Positions 39,361 to 47,873 of a stretch of DNA of 64,000 nt are shown piece after piece (position 1 is the first letter of the stretch; each line of letters begins with the position of its first letter). The DNA comes from Lacunisphaera sp. Lineage in GTDB: Bacteria; Verrucomicrobiota; Verrucomicrobiia; Opitutales; Opitutaceae. The stretch spans positions 1-64,000 of the forward strand of contig SIBQ01000009.1 in NCBI GenBank assembly GCA_009695095.1, in the 5' to 3' direction. Below the pieces are notes generated by a model. The model was not told the origin of the DNA and did no database searches. It saw only the letters and a program-made list of their open reading frames with translations. The position numbers and the translations under genes were made by a program.

Positions 39361-39954
39361 TCAGCCTCTCTTTCCAAGCAAGACAATCGTCCCCGCGGGC
39401 TTCGGCACGCCGCCTTTCTGCTCCAGGCTGATGGCGGAGGCGGCGGCCTGCGTGACAGGCTGGTCGGGTTTGAAGGCGAGGCCGATCCGGCCGTCGGTCG
39501 CGACGTGAAGGATGCCACCGTTGACCGGATTGGGGTAGGCGGGGTCGACGACCCAGATCTGGTAATCCTGCGTGGCGGCGATGGCGGGCAGTTTCTCCAT
39601 CGTGAGCAGTCCGGCCTGCTGCTCGGGATCCCAGACCGCGATGACTTGTGCCTCGGTAGTGCGGTCGGCCGGCGGCAGGAGGGCGGTGACCCGGAGCCGG
39701 GCGAGGTTTTTGGATCGGATCAGTTCCCGGCCAAGACTTTTGATCATGCCCTCGGCGAGCAGCGAGCGTTCCTTGAGCTGGTTCTGCGCCAGGTGCCCGG
39801 CGACTTCCGCCAGCGTCCGCTCGGTGCGGAGCCGGGAGTTCTCCTGCTGCAGTGAAACATTCTGCCGCGTGACCCACAGGGCAGCGATCACCATGACGGC
39901 AACCACGGCCCAAGGCGCGAACCGGAACAGCGGGTTGAAGGCGGGCTGCTTCAC
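39361..39954 (-). CDS. RskA-like anti-sigma C-terminal domain protein
   Basis: A 197-residue single-pass protein: N-terminal helix (FAPWAVVAVMVIAALWV), a coiled coil (VSLQQENSRLRTERTLAEV), then an RskA C-terminal domain seen in DYQIWVVDPAYPNPVNGG and SLEQKGGVPKPAGTIVLLG. The zinc-binding anti-sigma domain that should precede the membrane helix is absent, and no sigma factor is adjacent, so it cannot act as a normal anti-sigma factor. It starts at GTG 39954, overlapping the stop of a 30-residue peptide gene (GTGA). Possibly a stripped sensor or an adaptor of the exosortase locus upstream. Confidence 0.75.
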   Translation of the reverse strand: MKQPAFNPLFRFAPWAVVAVMVIAALWVTRQNVSLQQENSRLRTERTLAEVAGHLAQNQLKERSLLAEGMIKSLGRELIRSKNLARLRVTALLPPADRTTEAQVIAVWDPEQQAGLLTMEKLPAIAATQDYQIWVVDPAYPNPVNGGILHVATDGRIGLAFKPDQPVTQAAASAISLEQKGGVPKPAGTIVLLGKRG

Positions 39955-40043
39955 AGCACAAGCATCCCAATGAGGCCGAGCACGACCAGGGCGGTGAGCA
40001 CGACGAGAATGAATCTTTCGTGTTTGGTGACGGCGAGGGGCAT
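39951..40043 (-). CDS. 30-residue single-membrane-span peptide
   Basis: From ATG 40043 the peptide begins MPLAVTKHERFILVVLTALV and continues with a further ten mostly hydrophobic residues to a stop at 39951. It has a short positively charged head and one strong membrane helix. The stop overlaps the GTG of the RskA-like gene, which suggests translational coupling and a real gene. No known family. It may help insert or regulate its neighbour. Confidence 0.5.
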   Translation of the reverse strand: MPLAVTKHERFILVVLTALVVLGLIGMLVL

Positions 40044-40116
40044 GGGTGGGCGATTTATCCGGGTGTAGGCAGCGGGGCTCGTTGACCGGCTGGAGGGAAA
40101 AATGTGTCGGGCGAAA

Positions 40117-41310
40117 TCAGAGTCCAAGGCGCGTGAGGTTGGTGAAGACTTCGCGGACGAGCAGTATGTCCGCGAGTTCGGCCCAAGGCTGGTTGCTCGA
40201 GACGCGGACGAAAAGCTGGGTGCCATGCTGGCGAAATCCGTATTGGAGCGCGATCTGGAATAGCGCCGGCACGGAGTAGGGATCGCGATAGCTGATGACG
40301 CGACCGTCATAGATATGCCAGAACCAGACATTCTGGGGATAGCCCGCGCTGTTGCGAAACAGCCGATGCTCGGCCGGGGAGATGATCAGCCCGGGGATCC
40401 GCGGAACCTCCCGAGCCTCGGCCAAGGACTGGGCCGTCCAGCCGGAGCCCGGCCAGCAGGCATCGGGCGTATGCGATGCTACCCGACTGACCGAGGCCTG
40501 CCCGGGAGCCCAGTACGCGACATAAATGGTTAGCTGTGTAAACTGCCCGTTGCCCGTCGGGCGCAGGTAGGTGCGCTCCATGAGGTGCTCGGTCTGGAGA
40601 ATATCGGCAAACTTGTAGAGATCATTGGGCGTCATCACTTCCCAACCCGCGGCGCGAACCGGCAGCAGCGCGGCGAGGCTGGGCGGCGGCGGGGCCGGCC
40701 GGTGGGCCGGGCGAGAATTGGCAAAATAAAATCCTCCGAGCACCAGCGTGGCCCCAATGGCGATCCAGAAGAAACGCAGCGACCAGCGAGGCAGCGAGGA
40801 GGGGAACGGGCTGGTTGTAACGCCCGGGTCGGGGGCCTGGGACTCGAGCAGGATGGCCAGGCCGGCGAGAATGAGCGCCGTCACGCCGAGAATAGCATAG
40901 CCGGTGGGGTCGTGCCAGAAGCCGGCGATGTCCCGGCCGGAATGGGCGAGCAGCGTGAGGGTGAGGGAGCGCAGGGAATTCATGCCCAAGGCCAGCAGGG
41001 GCGCCGCCACGATCAACGTCAGACGGCCGGCCGGCCGTCGCACCAGCCACCCGGCGAAGAAAAACCAGGCGAAGACGCATGAGATCAGACTGCGAATGCC
41101 GCTGCAGGCCTCTTCGACGCCCACGGTCGGTCTGTGGCCAGTTCGATGATGTTGCCATGCTGGCGGGCCGGAATGGTGAGCAGGTGCAGGGTTTACAGCA
41201 CGCTGCCCGTCACCCAGCTTTGCAGGCCGAGGGTGAGGCGGGCATAGGTACCCTCGGGCAACGGCGTGACGAGCAGCCAAAGGAATATGGCCGTCAGGCT
41301 GTATGACGCC
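40117..41310 (-). pseudogene. Exosortase fused to EpsI domain, truncated and disrupted
   Basis: Exosortases cut and anchor PEP-CTERM proteins, usually in exopolysaccharide-producing Gram-negatives. The catalytic half is clear: Cys in VGVEEACSGIRS, Arg in MNSLRSLTLTLLAH and His in FWHDPTGYA, followed by an EpsI (DUF3485) domain with GWEVMTPNDLYKFADI and VWFWHIYDGRVISY. Upstream the N-terminal part (LTAIFLWLLVTPLPEG, LHLLTIPARQHGNIIE) lies in another frame, broken by TAA at 41193-41195 and a shift near 41126-41140. The first membrane helices are missing: the sequence ends near 41310, where a fragment of a divergent gene begins. No PEP-CTERM protein is seen nearby. Confidence 0.8.
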
Positions 41311-41518
41311 CGCATGACGCCTCACATGTATATCGTCAATGGCAGTGGCACGCTCGTTTATGCCGGAGGCATCGACAGCATCCGCTCCAGCCGGGTGGAG
41401 GATATTGCGAAGGCCACCAATTACGTGAGCGAGGCCCTGGCCGAACTGAAGGCCGGCAAGTCCATCAAAACGAAAAATTCCCAACCCTACGGCTGTTCCG
41501 ATCAAATATGCCGACTGA
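41296..41518 (+). pseudogene. Redoxin C-terminal stub
   Basis: C-terminal end of an AhpC/TSA-like redoxin. It reads LYDARMTPHMYIVNGSGTLV, YAGGIDSIRSS and NYVSEALAELKAGKS, then PYGC, with the family's end (normally GCSVKY) recovered after a small shift as VPIKYAD and a stop at 41516. The catalytic N-terminal half is gone. Its truncated 5' side meets the truncated 5' side of the exosortase relic on the other strand. Confidence 0.7.
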
Positions 41519-41624
41519 GGCCAGGAGTGCCCGCCGCTCCACCGGTCTTGTGCCGGCCGGGGAAGACCGCATCCTCACCGGCACGATAAAACCCTGCCTG
41601 TTTTTCCGCCGGGGCTGTCGCGCG

Positions 41625-42379
41625 ATGCTCTGGCTGTGCCTGCTGGTGGGACCGGGGTGGTCGCTGGCGGCGACGGAATTGACGGCCGAGGAACGGGCCG
41701 CAGCCACGCAGCTGGGCGGCCTGGTAGAGCAGTCAGGTTTTCGTTCCAAGAAGATCACGGACACGGTCTGGGCGGTTTATGAGAAAAGCGCTTCCGGCGC
41801 GGAGTGGCAGGTCCTTTGCGTCAGTGGCGAGGGATATTTCGTCATCGGCATCGTCGTGGCCGAAAAGGCCAAGATGCAGTTGACCGAGGAAGCCCTGCGA
41901 CGGTTGCTCAAACTGTCCCAGACTATGACCACGTGAAGATCGGTCTCGACGATGATGATGACCTTTTTGTGCGGGTGGAGTTGAAACCCAAGTCGATCGA
42001 CCTGCAGGAGTTCAAATTTCTAGTCCGCCAGAACATTAAAGCGGCGGAGGCCGTGCGGGGAGGCAATCAAAACCAATCTGCGGCCGTAGGCGGGTTGTCC
42101 GCTCCGCGGGCAAGCCCCGCTCGCGCGGTGCGCCCCGATGGGTCTAGCTTCGCGGGCATGATGAACGCCGATTCCGCGCCCCCACCGCCACTGGAGCGGC
42201 ACCTGCAACCCGCGCGCAAGCATTCCGGTTTTGGCATGACCTCCTTTGTCATCGGAGTGCTCGGCGGCCTGTTTCAGGCCGGCCGCTACAAGGTGTTCGC
42301 CGTGATCGGGGTCGTCATCAACTCCATAATTCTCGCGGGCACCACCGGACGGATTGTCCTGGGCAACGAGATGATGTAG
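41625..42379 (+). pseudogene. YbjN-like secreted/membrane protein, one frameshift
   Basis: From ATG 41625 a signal peptide (MLWLCLLVGPGWSLAA) leads into TELTAEERAAATQLGGLVEQ and a YbjN-type sensor fold (TVWAVYEKSASGAEWQVL). The frame ends at 41936, but a one-base shift in the CCC run near 41915-41921 restores DYDHVKIGLDDDDDLFVRVE and KSIDLQEFKFLVRQN, the rest of that fold. A proline-rich linker and a C-terminal membrane region (SFVIGVLGGLF and VIGVVINSIILAG) follow to TAG 42377. YbjN-like domains resemble type III secretion chaperones; function here unknown. Confidence 0.7.
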
Positions 42380-42394
42380 GCACTGAGGCCGGCG

Positions 42395-43246
42395 TCAGAC
42401 GTGGGTCGAGAAAATCTCCACGTCCATCCGGCCTTCCGCCGTCTGCGTGACGGGGCCGGTCATCCTGATGGCAAAGTCGGGCGCAATCTCGATTGCGATC
42501 CGGCCGCCCGGCATGTGCACTGTCAACTTGGCGTCCACCAAACCGAGTTTGTGCGCCACGGCGGCTGCCGCGCTCGAGCTGCTGCCCGAGGCGAGGGTGT
42601 AGCCGGCGCCACGCTCCCAGATTTCGATCTGCACATTCCGGCGGTCGAGCACTTTCAGAAACTGCACGTTGATGCGGTTCGGGAAACTGGCGTGCACCTC
42701 GATGTCGGGGCCATAGTGGGTGGCGAGAGCGGGCGAGATTTCCGGCAGCACAATCACGCAATGCGGATTCCCGATGCCGGCGGCGCAGTAGGTGAACTCG
42801 CGGTCCTGGATGGTGAATTTTTCGTTGAGCACGTCGCGCATCGGGCCGGCAACGGGGATCTGGTCGCTCTGGAAAGTCACACGGCCCATCGCCACGGTGA
42901 TGAGCTGGCCGGCGGGCAGGACACGCGATTCCACCACGCCGCCGGGCGTCTCGATAGTAACCGGCGTCTCACCGATGAGTTTCTGATCATGGAGGTAGCG
43001 CGTGAAGATGCGGAGGCCGTTGCCCGATTTCTCGGCCTCAGAGCCGTCGGGGTTGAAAATGCGCAGGCCGAACTGGGCCTGCGTCGCGCGGAGCGGCCCC
43101 CACAGGATGCCATCCGAGCCGACGCCGAAATTGCGGTGGCAGATGGCGCGGATCTGCTCCCGCGTGGGCTCGGCCCAGCCGGGGAAGTCCGCCGGGTTCA
43201 GCACCAGGTAGTCATTGCCGAGGGCGTGGTATTTGAAGAAACGCAT
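42395..43246 (-). CDS. dapF: DapF-like diaminopimelate epimerase lacking catalytic cysteines
   Basis: By fold, the enzyme that turns LL- into meso-diaminopimelate for lysine and peptidoglycan. The 283 residues match DapF: FFKYHALGNDYLVLN, NFGVGSDGILWG, FNPDGSEAEKSGNGLR, CAAGIGNPHCVI and WERGAGYTLASGSSSSAAAA. However the two catalytic cysteines are both serine: Ser74 replaces the Cys of the usual MCGNG and Ser220 replaces the Cys of the usual ACGTG. Substrate-binding Asn, Glu and Arg residues around them are kept. Either this branch uses other acid/base residues, or it is a non-classical epimerase whose substrate differs. The gene is intact and lies next to decayed genes. Confidence 0.8.
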   Translation of the reverse strand: MRFFKYHALGNDYLVLNPADFPGWAEPTREQIRAICHRNFGVGSDGILWGPLRATQAQFGLRIFNPDGSEAEKSGNGLRIFTRYLHDQKLIGETPVTIETPGGVVESRVLPAGQLITVAMGRVTFQSDQIPVAGPMRDVLNEKFTIQDREFTYCAAGIGNPHCVIVLPEISPALATHYGPDIEVHASFPNRINVQFLKVLDRRNVQIEIWERGAGYTLASGSSSSAAAAVAHKLGLVDAKLTVHMPGGRIAIEIAPDFAIRMTGPVTQTAEGRMDVEIFSTHV

Positions 43247-43414
43247 GCGAATGAATGGCAGTGCAGGATGAGGCTAACGTGAACAGTGAGGTCAAGGAAA
43301 GGGAAGGAAGGCGGGCGGGCCGTGCAAGCCCCAAGAAGGCACGGCGACGGCCTTCCTCGTTTTTAACCAGGGTTGATGCGGCACTGGAGATACCCGCATT
43401 TGAATGGCGGTGTG

Positions 43415-43560
43415 ATGTCCGATACAGATTATGCACAGTCGCCACTGTCCCCAATCCCGATGAAAATCCCGGATATTGATGACGATGAGGGAATCCTGCT
43501 GAACCTGAGGCATCTGCTGGAACTCACTGGCCACACGGCATGCGCCGCCGCCTTTGACGC
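43415..43560 (+). pseudogene. Response-regulator receiver stub
   Basis: About 48 codons from ATG 43415. The core PDIDDDEGILLNLRHLLELT is the beta1-alpha1 start of a CheY-like receiver, with the acidic Asp cluster (IDDDE) intact. The family match ends after GHTACAAAFD, and the sequence runs into the 3' end of the convergent gene on the other strand. The phosphoacceptor Asp and the rest are absent, so this is a 5' fragment left by a deletion. Confidence 0.5.
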
Positions 43561-43614
43561 GAATTCTGGAGGAAATCCAGCGGCTGATTGGCGCCCCGTA
43601 GCCGTCGGCAGAAC

Positions 43615-45124
43615 TCAGGCGATGGCAGCCGATTTGGCGCCGTAGCCGAGCAGTTTGCGCTGCTTGATGATCTCGGCGACCTTGGCGGGCACCAGTTTTC
43701 CCAGAAGTCGTCGCCGGACTTGATGCGCTGGAGCACGTCGCGGGAGTAGATGCTCAGGTAGTCCGGGTTGCTGCCGATGATACAGTCAAGGTTGTGGTTC
43801 TCAAGTAGGTGGGCGTAGAGGTTGCGGAGGCGGTTGGAGACCTGGAGGTTCCGGGCCGTGATCATGACCGTGGAGGCGAAGGCGTGGCTGGGGGCGCCGG
43901 GCGGGGCACTGGGGGGCGCGCTAGCGGGATGATGACTGCTGGCGAGGTAGCGCTCATAGGCGTCCTGCCGTATGGGATAGACGTAGAGCTTGACCGCGTG
44001 GCGGAACATGCGGCCCATCGACTCGAGGATGCCGCCCTCCAGATCCTCGTAATACTTCTCGTTGAAGATCTCGAGGAGGTTGTTGATGCCCATGGCGACG
44101 CCGATCATCTCCTTGGTGTAACGGCGGAAGTAGGAGACCAGCCGGTAGAACTCCGAGTAGTTCGAGATAAGCGTGGTGAACCCGATGTGGCCGAGCATGT
44201 CGACGCGGGCGAGGAAGTCCTTGGTGTCGAGGTCGCCCTCGGAGAGCAGGTTGTTCATGGTGATCTCCATGAGGACGAGCATCTCCTTTCCCTTCACGAT
44301 GGGCTCCTGCATGAATTGGGCGGTGGCGCAGGTGAGCATGTCGACGTTGACGTGGGTGACCGGGCGGAAGCTGCCACGCTCGACGAGCACGGCCTTGTGG
44401 TGCAGCACCTCGGAGGGCTGGAGCACCTCGCCGTCGGGGGGCGAACATCACGGCGTTGGTCAGGCCGTATTGGACGAGGCGGAGCGAGAGCAGGCGGTTG
44501 TCGACCGCGGCGAAGACGGGGCCGCTGACCCGGAGCATGTCAATCTCCACGCGGTCGGTGCCGATGTTGTCGACCAGCGACTGGATGAGCTGGTGCGGGT
44601 CGTCGGGGTAGTTAAAAGCGCCGTAGATGAGGTTGGTGCCGACGATGCCGAGCGCCTGCTGCTGCAGGACGTTCTCCTTGTCCCACATCCGGACCGTGGA
44701 GGACGATTTCGTTGGGCTCCTCGAGCGGGTTGTGCTGGAAGCGGATGCCCAGCCAGCCGTGGCCGTCGTTCGGGCCCTTGAAGCTCTTGGCCACGACGGT
44801 GTCAGCAAAGACAAAAAACTTGGTGCGGTCGACGCGCTTCTCGGAGAGGCGCTCCTTGAGCAGGCGGTATTCGTGGTCGAGCATCGTCTGCAGGCGCTCC
44901 TGGGAGACATAGCGCGGGGACTTGCCATAGATGGCATCGCTGAAAGTCATGTCGTAGGCCGACATGGTCTTGGCAATGGAACCGGACGCGCCCCCGACCT
45001 GGAAGAAGATGCGGGCAACCTCCTGGCCGGCGTCGATCTCGGCAATCGTGCCATAGCGCGTGCCATCAAGGTTGATGGTCAGCGCCTTGCGATTGGTCGT
45101 GAGCAGCTCTTTTTTCTCACTCAT
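43615..45124 (-). pseudogene. Large conserved uncharacterised protein, three frameshifts
   Basis: One gene of about 500 codons in three frames. It starts at ATG 45124 (MSEKKELLTTNRKALTINLD) and continues through AEIDAGQEVARIFFQVGGAS, SIAKTMSAYDMTFSDAIYG. An extra base near 44695 shifts it before VRMWDKENVLQQQALGIVG; an extra base in the run of six G at 44436-44441 shifts it before LQPSEVLHHKAVLVERGSF; a missing base near 43692-43698 shifts it before VPAKVAEIIKQRKLLGYG, ending at TGA 43615-43617. I recognise it as a conserved family found in Verrucomicrobia, Planctomycetes and cyanobacteria with unreliable database names (including receptor or adenylyltransferase labels). Its role is unknown. 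Confidence 0.75.
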
Positions 45125-45309
45125 GATCCGGACTATAGGCCGGTTTGGCCGCGAATGGGAAGCCTTGGGTGTGAAACATTCGCGCACTAACAGGGCAGGT
45201 TAAGCGTCCTGGCACACCGTTGCTCCCGGCCTAATACCGCCGGGCCCCGGCCGGCGCCTGTTGACGCTTTTCGCTGGCGGATGGGGTCGGGCTGCCTAGG
45301 TTCGCGGCC

Positions 45310-47151
45310 ATGAAGAATTTCTTCATCTCTTTCTTTGCCACGCTCACCGCGTTAATCGTTTTCCTGATCGGCGGTTTTTTGACGCTTTTTCTGATCCTCG
45401 GCGTCCTTGCCGCCATGGGCCAGAAGAAGCCCGTCGTCGTGCAAAACGGGTCCTATCTGGTGCTCAACCTCTCGACCAACATTCAAGACTCGCCGTCGCA
45501 GGTGGAAGGGCTGGATGAACTGCTGGAGGTGTTAGGTGGCGACCCCCCGCGCACGCTGCAATTGCGCGAGGTCACCCGCGCCCTCCAGGCTGCCGCCAAT
45601 GACGATGCCATTGCCGGCCTCTATCTGACCGGGGCGGTGCAGCCGTCGGGCTACGGCTCGGGTTATGCCGCGCTCAAGGAAGTGCGCGAAGCCCTCGAGG
45701 TCTTTAAAGCGTCGGGCAAACCGGTGAAAGCCTACCTGACCTATGCCGGCACGCGTGACTATTACTTGGCTTCCGTGGCCAACGAACTCGTGCTCGACCC
45801 CTACGGCATCATGCTCATGCCCGGTCTGGCCTCCCAGCCGATGTTCTTTGCCGGCGCATTTGAGAAATTCGGCGTCGGCGTGCAGGTCACCCGCGTGGGG
45901 AAATACAAGAGCGCCGTGGAGCCTTACACGCGCAAGGACATGAGCCCGGAGAACCGGGCCCAGATCCAGAAGCTGCTCGATGACGTCTGGGCGAACCTGA
46001 CGGCCTCCATCGAGCAGGCGCGAAAACTCCCCCCCGGCGCGTTGCAAAAGGCCGTGGATGAAAAGGGTCTGATTCGCGCGGACGATGCCAAGCTGCTCAG
46101 GCTCGTCGACCGCGTGGCCTACGTGGACGAGGTGCTGGATGAATTGAAGGCGTCGACCGGCCGCAAGGGCACTAAAGAGGCTTTCAAGCAGGTGGCCTTG
46201 AAGGATTATGCCAAGTTGGTTTCCAGCCGGGGTCTGGTGGCCAAACGGCAGAGCCAGGGCAAGCTCGAATTCGGCGGCGGCGGCCGTATGGCCATCGTCT
46301 ACGCCGAGGGCGAGATCGTCGATGGCAACGGTAGCGAGGAAGGTTATGTCTACGGAGCGAAGACCGCGCGCCTGCTCCGGCAGCTCCGGCAGGATGACAA
46401 GCTCAAGGCCATCGTCCTCCGGGTGAACAGCCCCGGCGGCAGCGTCTCGGCCTCCGAGGCCATCCAGCGCGAAGTGCACCTGCTCCAGCAGAAAATGCCG
46501 GTGATTGTCTCGATGGGCACTGTGGCCGCGTCGGGCGGCTACTGGATTTCCACATACGCCGACCGGATCTTTGCCGAGCCCGCCACCATCACGGGCTCCA
46601 TTGGCGTCTATGGCATGTTCCTGAATTTCCAGGGCCTGGCGAACGACAAGCTCGGCCTTACCTTTGACACGGTTAAGACCGGCCGGTTTGCCGACGCCGC
46701 CACCATCACCCGGCCCAAAACCGACGCGGAGCTGGCGATTTTCCAGTCCACTGTGGACTGGGTCTATGATCAGTTCCTCAGCAAGATCGTCGAATCGCGC
46801 AAGCTCGACCGCCAGGTGGTCGAGGAAATCTCCCAAGGGCGGGTATGGTCTGGCAGCGAGGCACTGAAGCTCGGCCTCGTGGACGAACTCGGCGGGCTGG
46901 CCGACGCCGTCAAGTATGCCGCGACCCAGGCGAAACTCGGCGATGACTTCCTGGTGACCGAGTATCCGCGCAAGAAAATGTTCGCCGAGACTTTCGTCGA
47001 GGCGCTGGATGGCAAACGTCGCGAGCAGACGTTGAGCGGCCCGGTCGGCCTGCTGATTCGCGAGGCGGTCGAGGAGCTGCAGTCATTGGCCAAGTTCAAT
47101 GATCCCCGCGGTCTGTATGTCCGGCTGCCCTTTGAGTTGAAGTTGAAGTAA
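45310..47151 (+). CDS. sppA: Signal peptide peptidase SppA, long form
   Basis: Membrane-anchored serine protease that degrades cleaved signal peptides. The 613 residues are the 67K E. coli-like type with two tandem S49 domains. An N-terminal membrane helix (ALIVFLIGGFLTLFLILGVL) precedes domain one, which supplies the general-base Lys200 in GKYKSAVEPY; domain two supplies the nucleophile Ser408 in GTVAASGGYW. Ser-Lys dyad spacing matches E. coli SppA (Lys209, Ser409). Intact, in its own transcript, with a GGGCGGGTCGCCC hairpin 10 bases after the stop. Confidence 0.95.
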   Translation: MKNFFISFFATLTALIVFLIGGFLTLFLILGVLAAMGQKKPVVVQNGSYLVLNLSTNIQDSPSQVEGLDELLEVLGGDPPRTLQLREVTRALQAAANDDAIAGLYLTGAVQPSGYGSGYAALKEVREALEVFKASGKPVKAYLTYAGTRDYYLASVANELVLDPYGIMLMPGLASQPMFFAGAFEKFGVGVQVTRVGKYKSAVEPYTRKDMSPENRAQIQKLLDDVWANLTASIEQARKLPPGALQKAVDEKGLIRADDAKLLRLVDRVAYVDEVLDELKASTGRKGTKEAFKQVALKDYAKLVSSRGLVAKRQSQGKLEFGGGGRMAIVYAEGEIVDGNGSEEGYVYGAKTARLLRQLRQDDKLKAIVLRVNSPGGSVSASEAIQREVHLLQQKMPVIVSMGTVAASGGYWISTYADRIFAEPATITGSIGVYGMFLNFQGLANDKLGLTFDTVKTGRFADAATITRPKTDAELAIFQSTVDWVYDQFLSKIVESRKLDRQVVEEISQGRVWSGSEALKLGLVDELGGLADAVKYAATQAKLGDDFLVTEYPRKKMFAETFVEALDGKRREQTLSGPVGLLIREAVEELQSLAKFNDPRGLYVRLPFELKLK

Positions 47152-47225
47152 GGATATTCGCGGGCGGGTCGCCCGTGCTCCCTTGGATTTGCTGGAGCCA
47201 CGTCGACCTCGCCGTGGAATCCTCA

Positions 47226-47245
47226 GTTGCGTCCAAAGACGCAAC
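47226..47245. other. Hairpin upstream of the sufT-like gene
   Basis: GTTGCGTC and GACGCAAC form a perfect 8-base stem with a CAAA loop, 16 bases before the ATG at 47262. The preceding 60 bases hold two weaker inverted repeats (GGGCG/CGCCC and CCACG/CGTGG). No T-run follows, so this is either a translation-control hairpin or part of a dispersed repeat rather than a terminator. Confidence 0.4.
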
Positions 47246-47261
47246 CTACATTATTCGACCA

Positions 47262-47804
47262 ATGAAGCAGGAATTCACTCTGACTCGGGACTGCCCGGCG
47301 ACCGTCATTCCGGCCGGCGACAAGGTTACGCTCAAGGCGGGCGAAAGCGTGCTCATCACCCAGACGCTCGGCGGCAACGTGACGGTGCGCACCGGTCAGG
47401 GACTTTTCCACATCGCGCGCGAGGACAACGGCGCTATCGGCGGCTACAAGTCGGTGGTGGAGAAGCCTTCACTAGGCTCAGCGCAAACTGTTTTCTCGGA
47501 AGCGGCCGTTTGGGACGCACTCAAGACCTGTTTCGACCCCGAGATTCCCGTCAACATCGTCGATCTCGGCCTAGTCTACGACCTCGCCGTCGATAAAGCC
47601 CCCATGGGCGGCCATGCCGTGGAGGTGAAGATGACCCTCACGGCGCCGGGTTGCGGCATGGGGCCGGTCATCGCCGAGGACGCGCGGCAGAAGATCGCCG
47701 CGCTGCCGACTGTGGAATCGGCGAAGGTGCACATCGTCTGGGATCCGCAATGGACCCCGCAGATGATCTCTGACACCGGCCGCAAGGCTCTAGGTCTGGA
47801 GTGA
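47262..47804 (+). CDS. sufT: SufT-like iron-sulphur assembly protein
   Basis: MIP18/PaaD-family protein that helps mature Fe-S proteins. The 180 residues have an N-terminal extension with LTRDCPATVIPAGDKVTL, typical of the SufT-type subgroup, then the MIP18 domain with DPEIPVNIVDLGLVYDL and LTAPGCGMGPVIAED. ATG 47262 is used. No sufBCD is adjacent, which is often the case for this stand-alone form. It lies between sppA and a convergent dus. Confidence 0.85.
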   Translation: MKQEFTLTRDCPATVIPAGDKVTLKAGESVLITQTLGGNVTVRTGQGLFHIAREDNGAIGGYKSVVEKPSLGSAQTVFSEAAVWDALKTCFDPEIPVNIVDLGLVYDLAVDKAPMGGHAVEVKMTLTAPGCGMGPVIAEDARQKIAALPTVESAKVHIVWDPQWTPQMISDTGRKALGLE

Positions 47805-47873
47805 TTTGCCGGCAAACTGCTTGTGAGCGTGGCTAGCGGGCCGATCGTCAGTTGGCCAAGCGCAAATCCGTAT

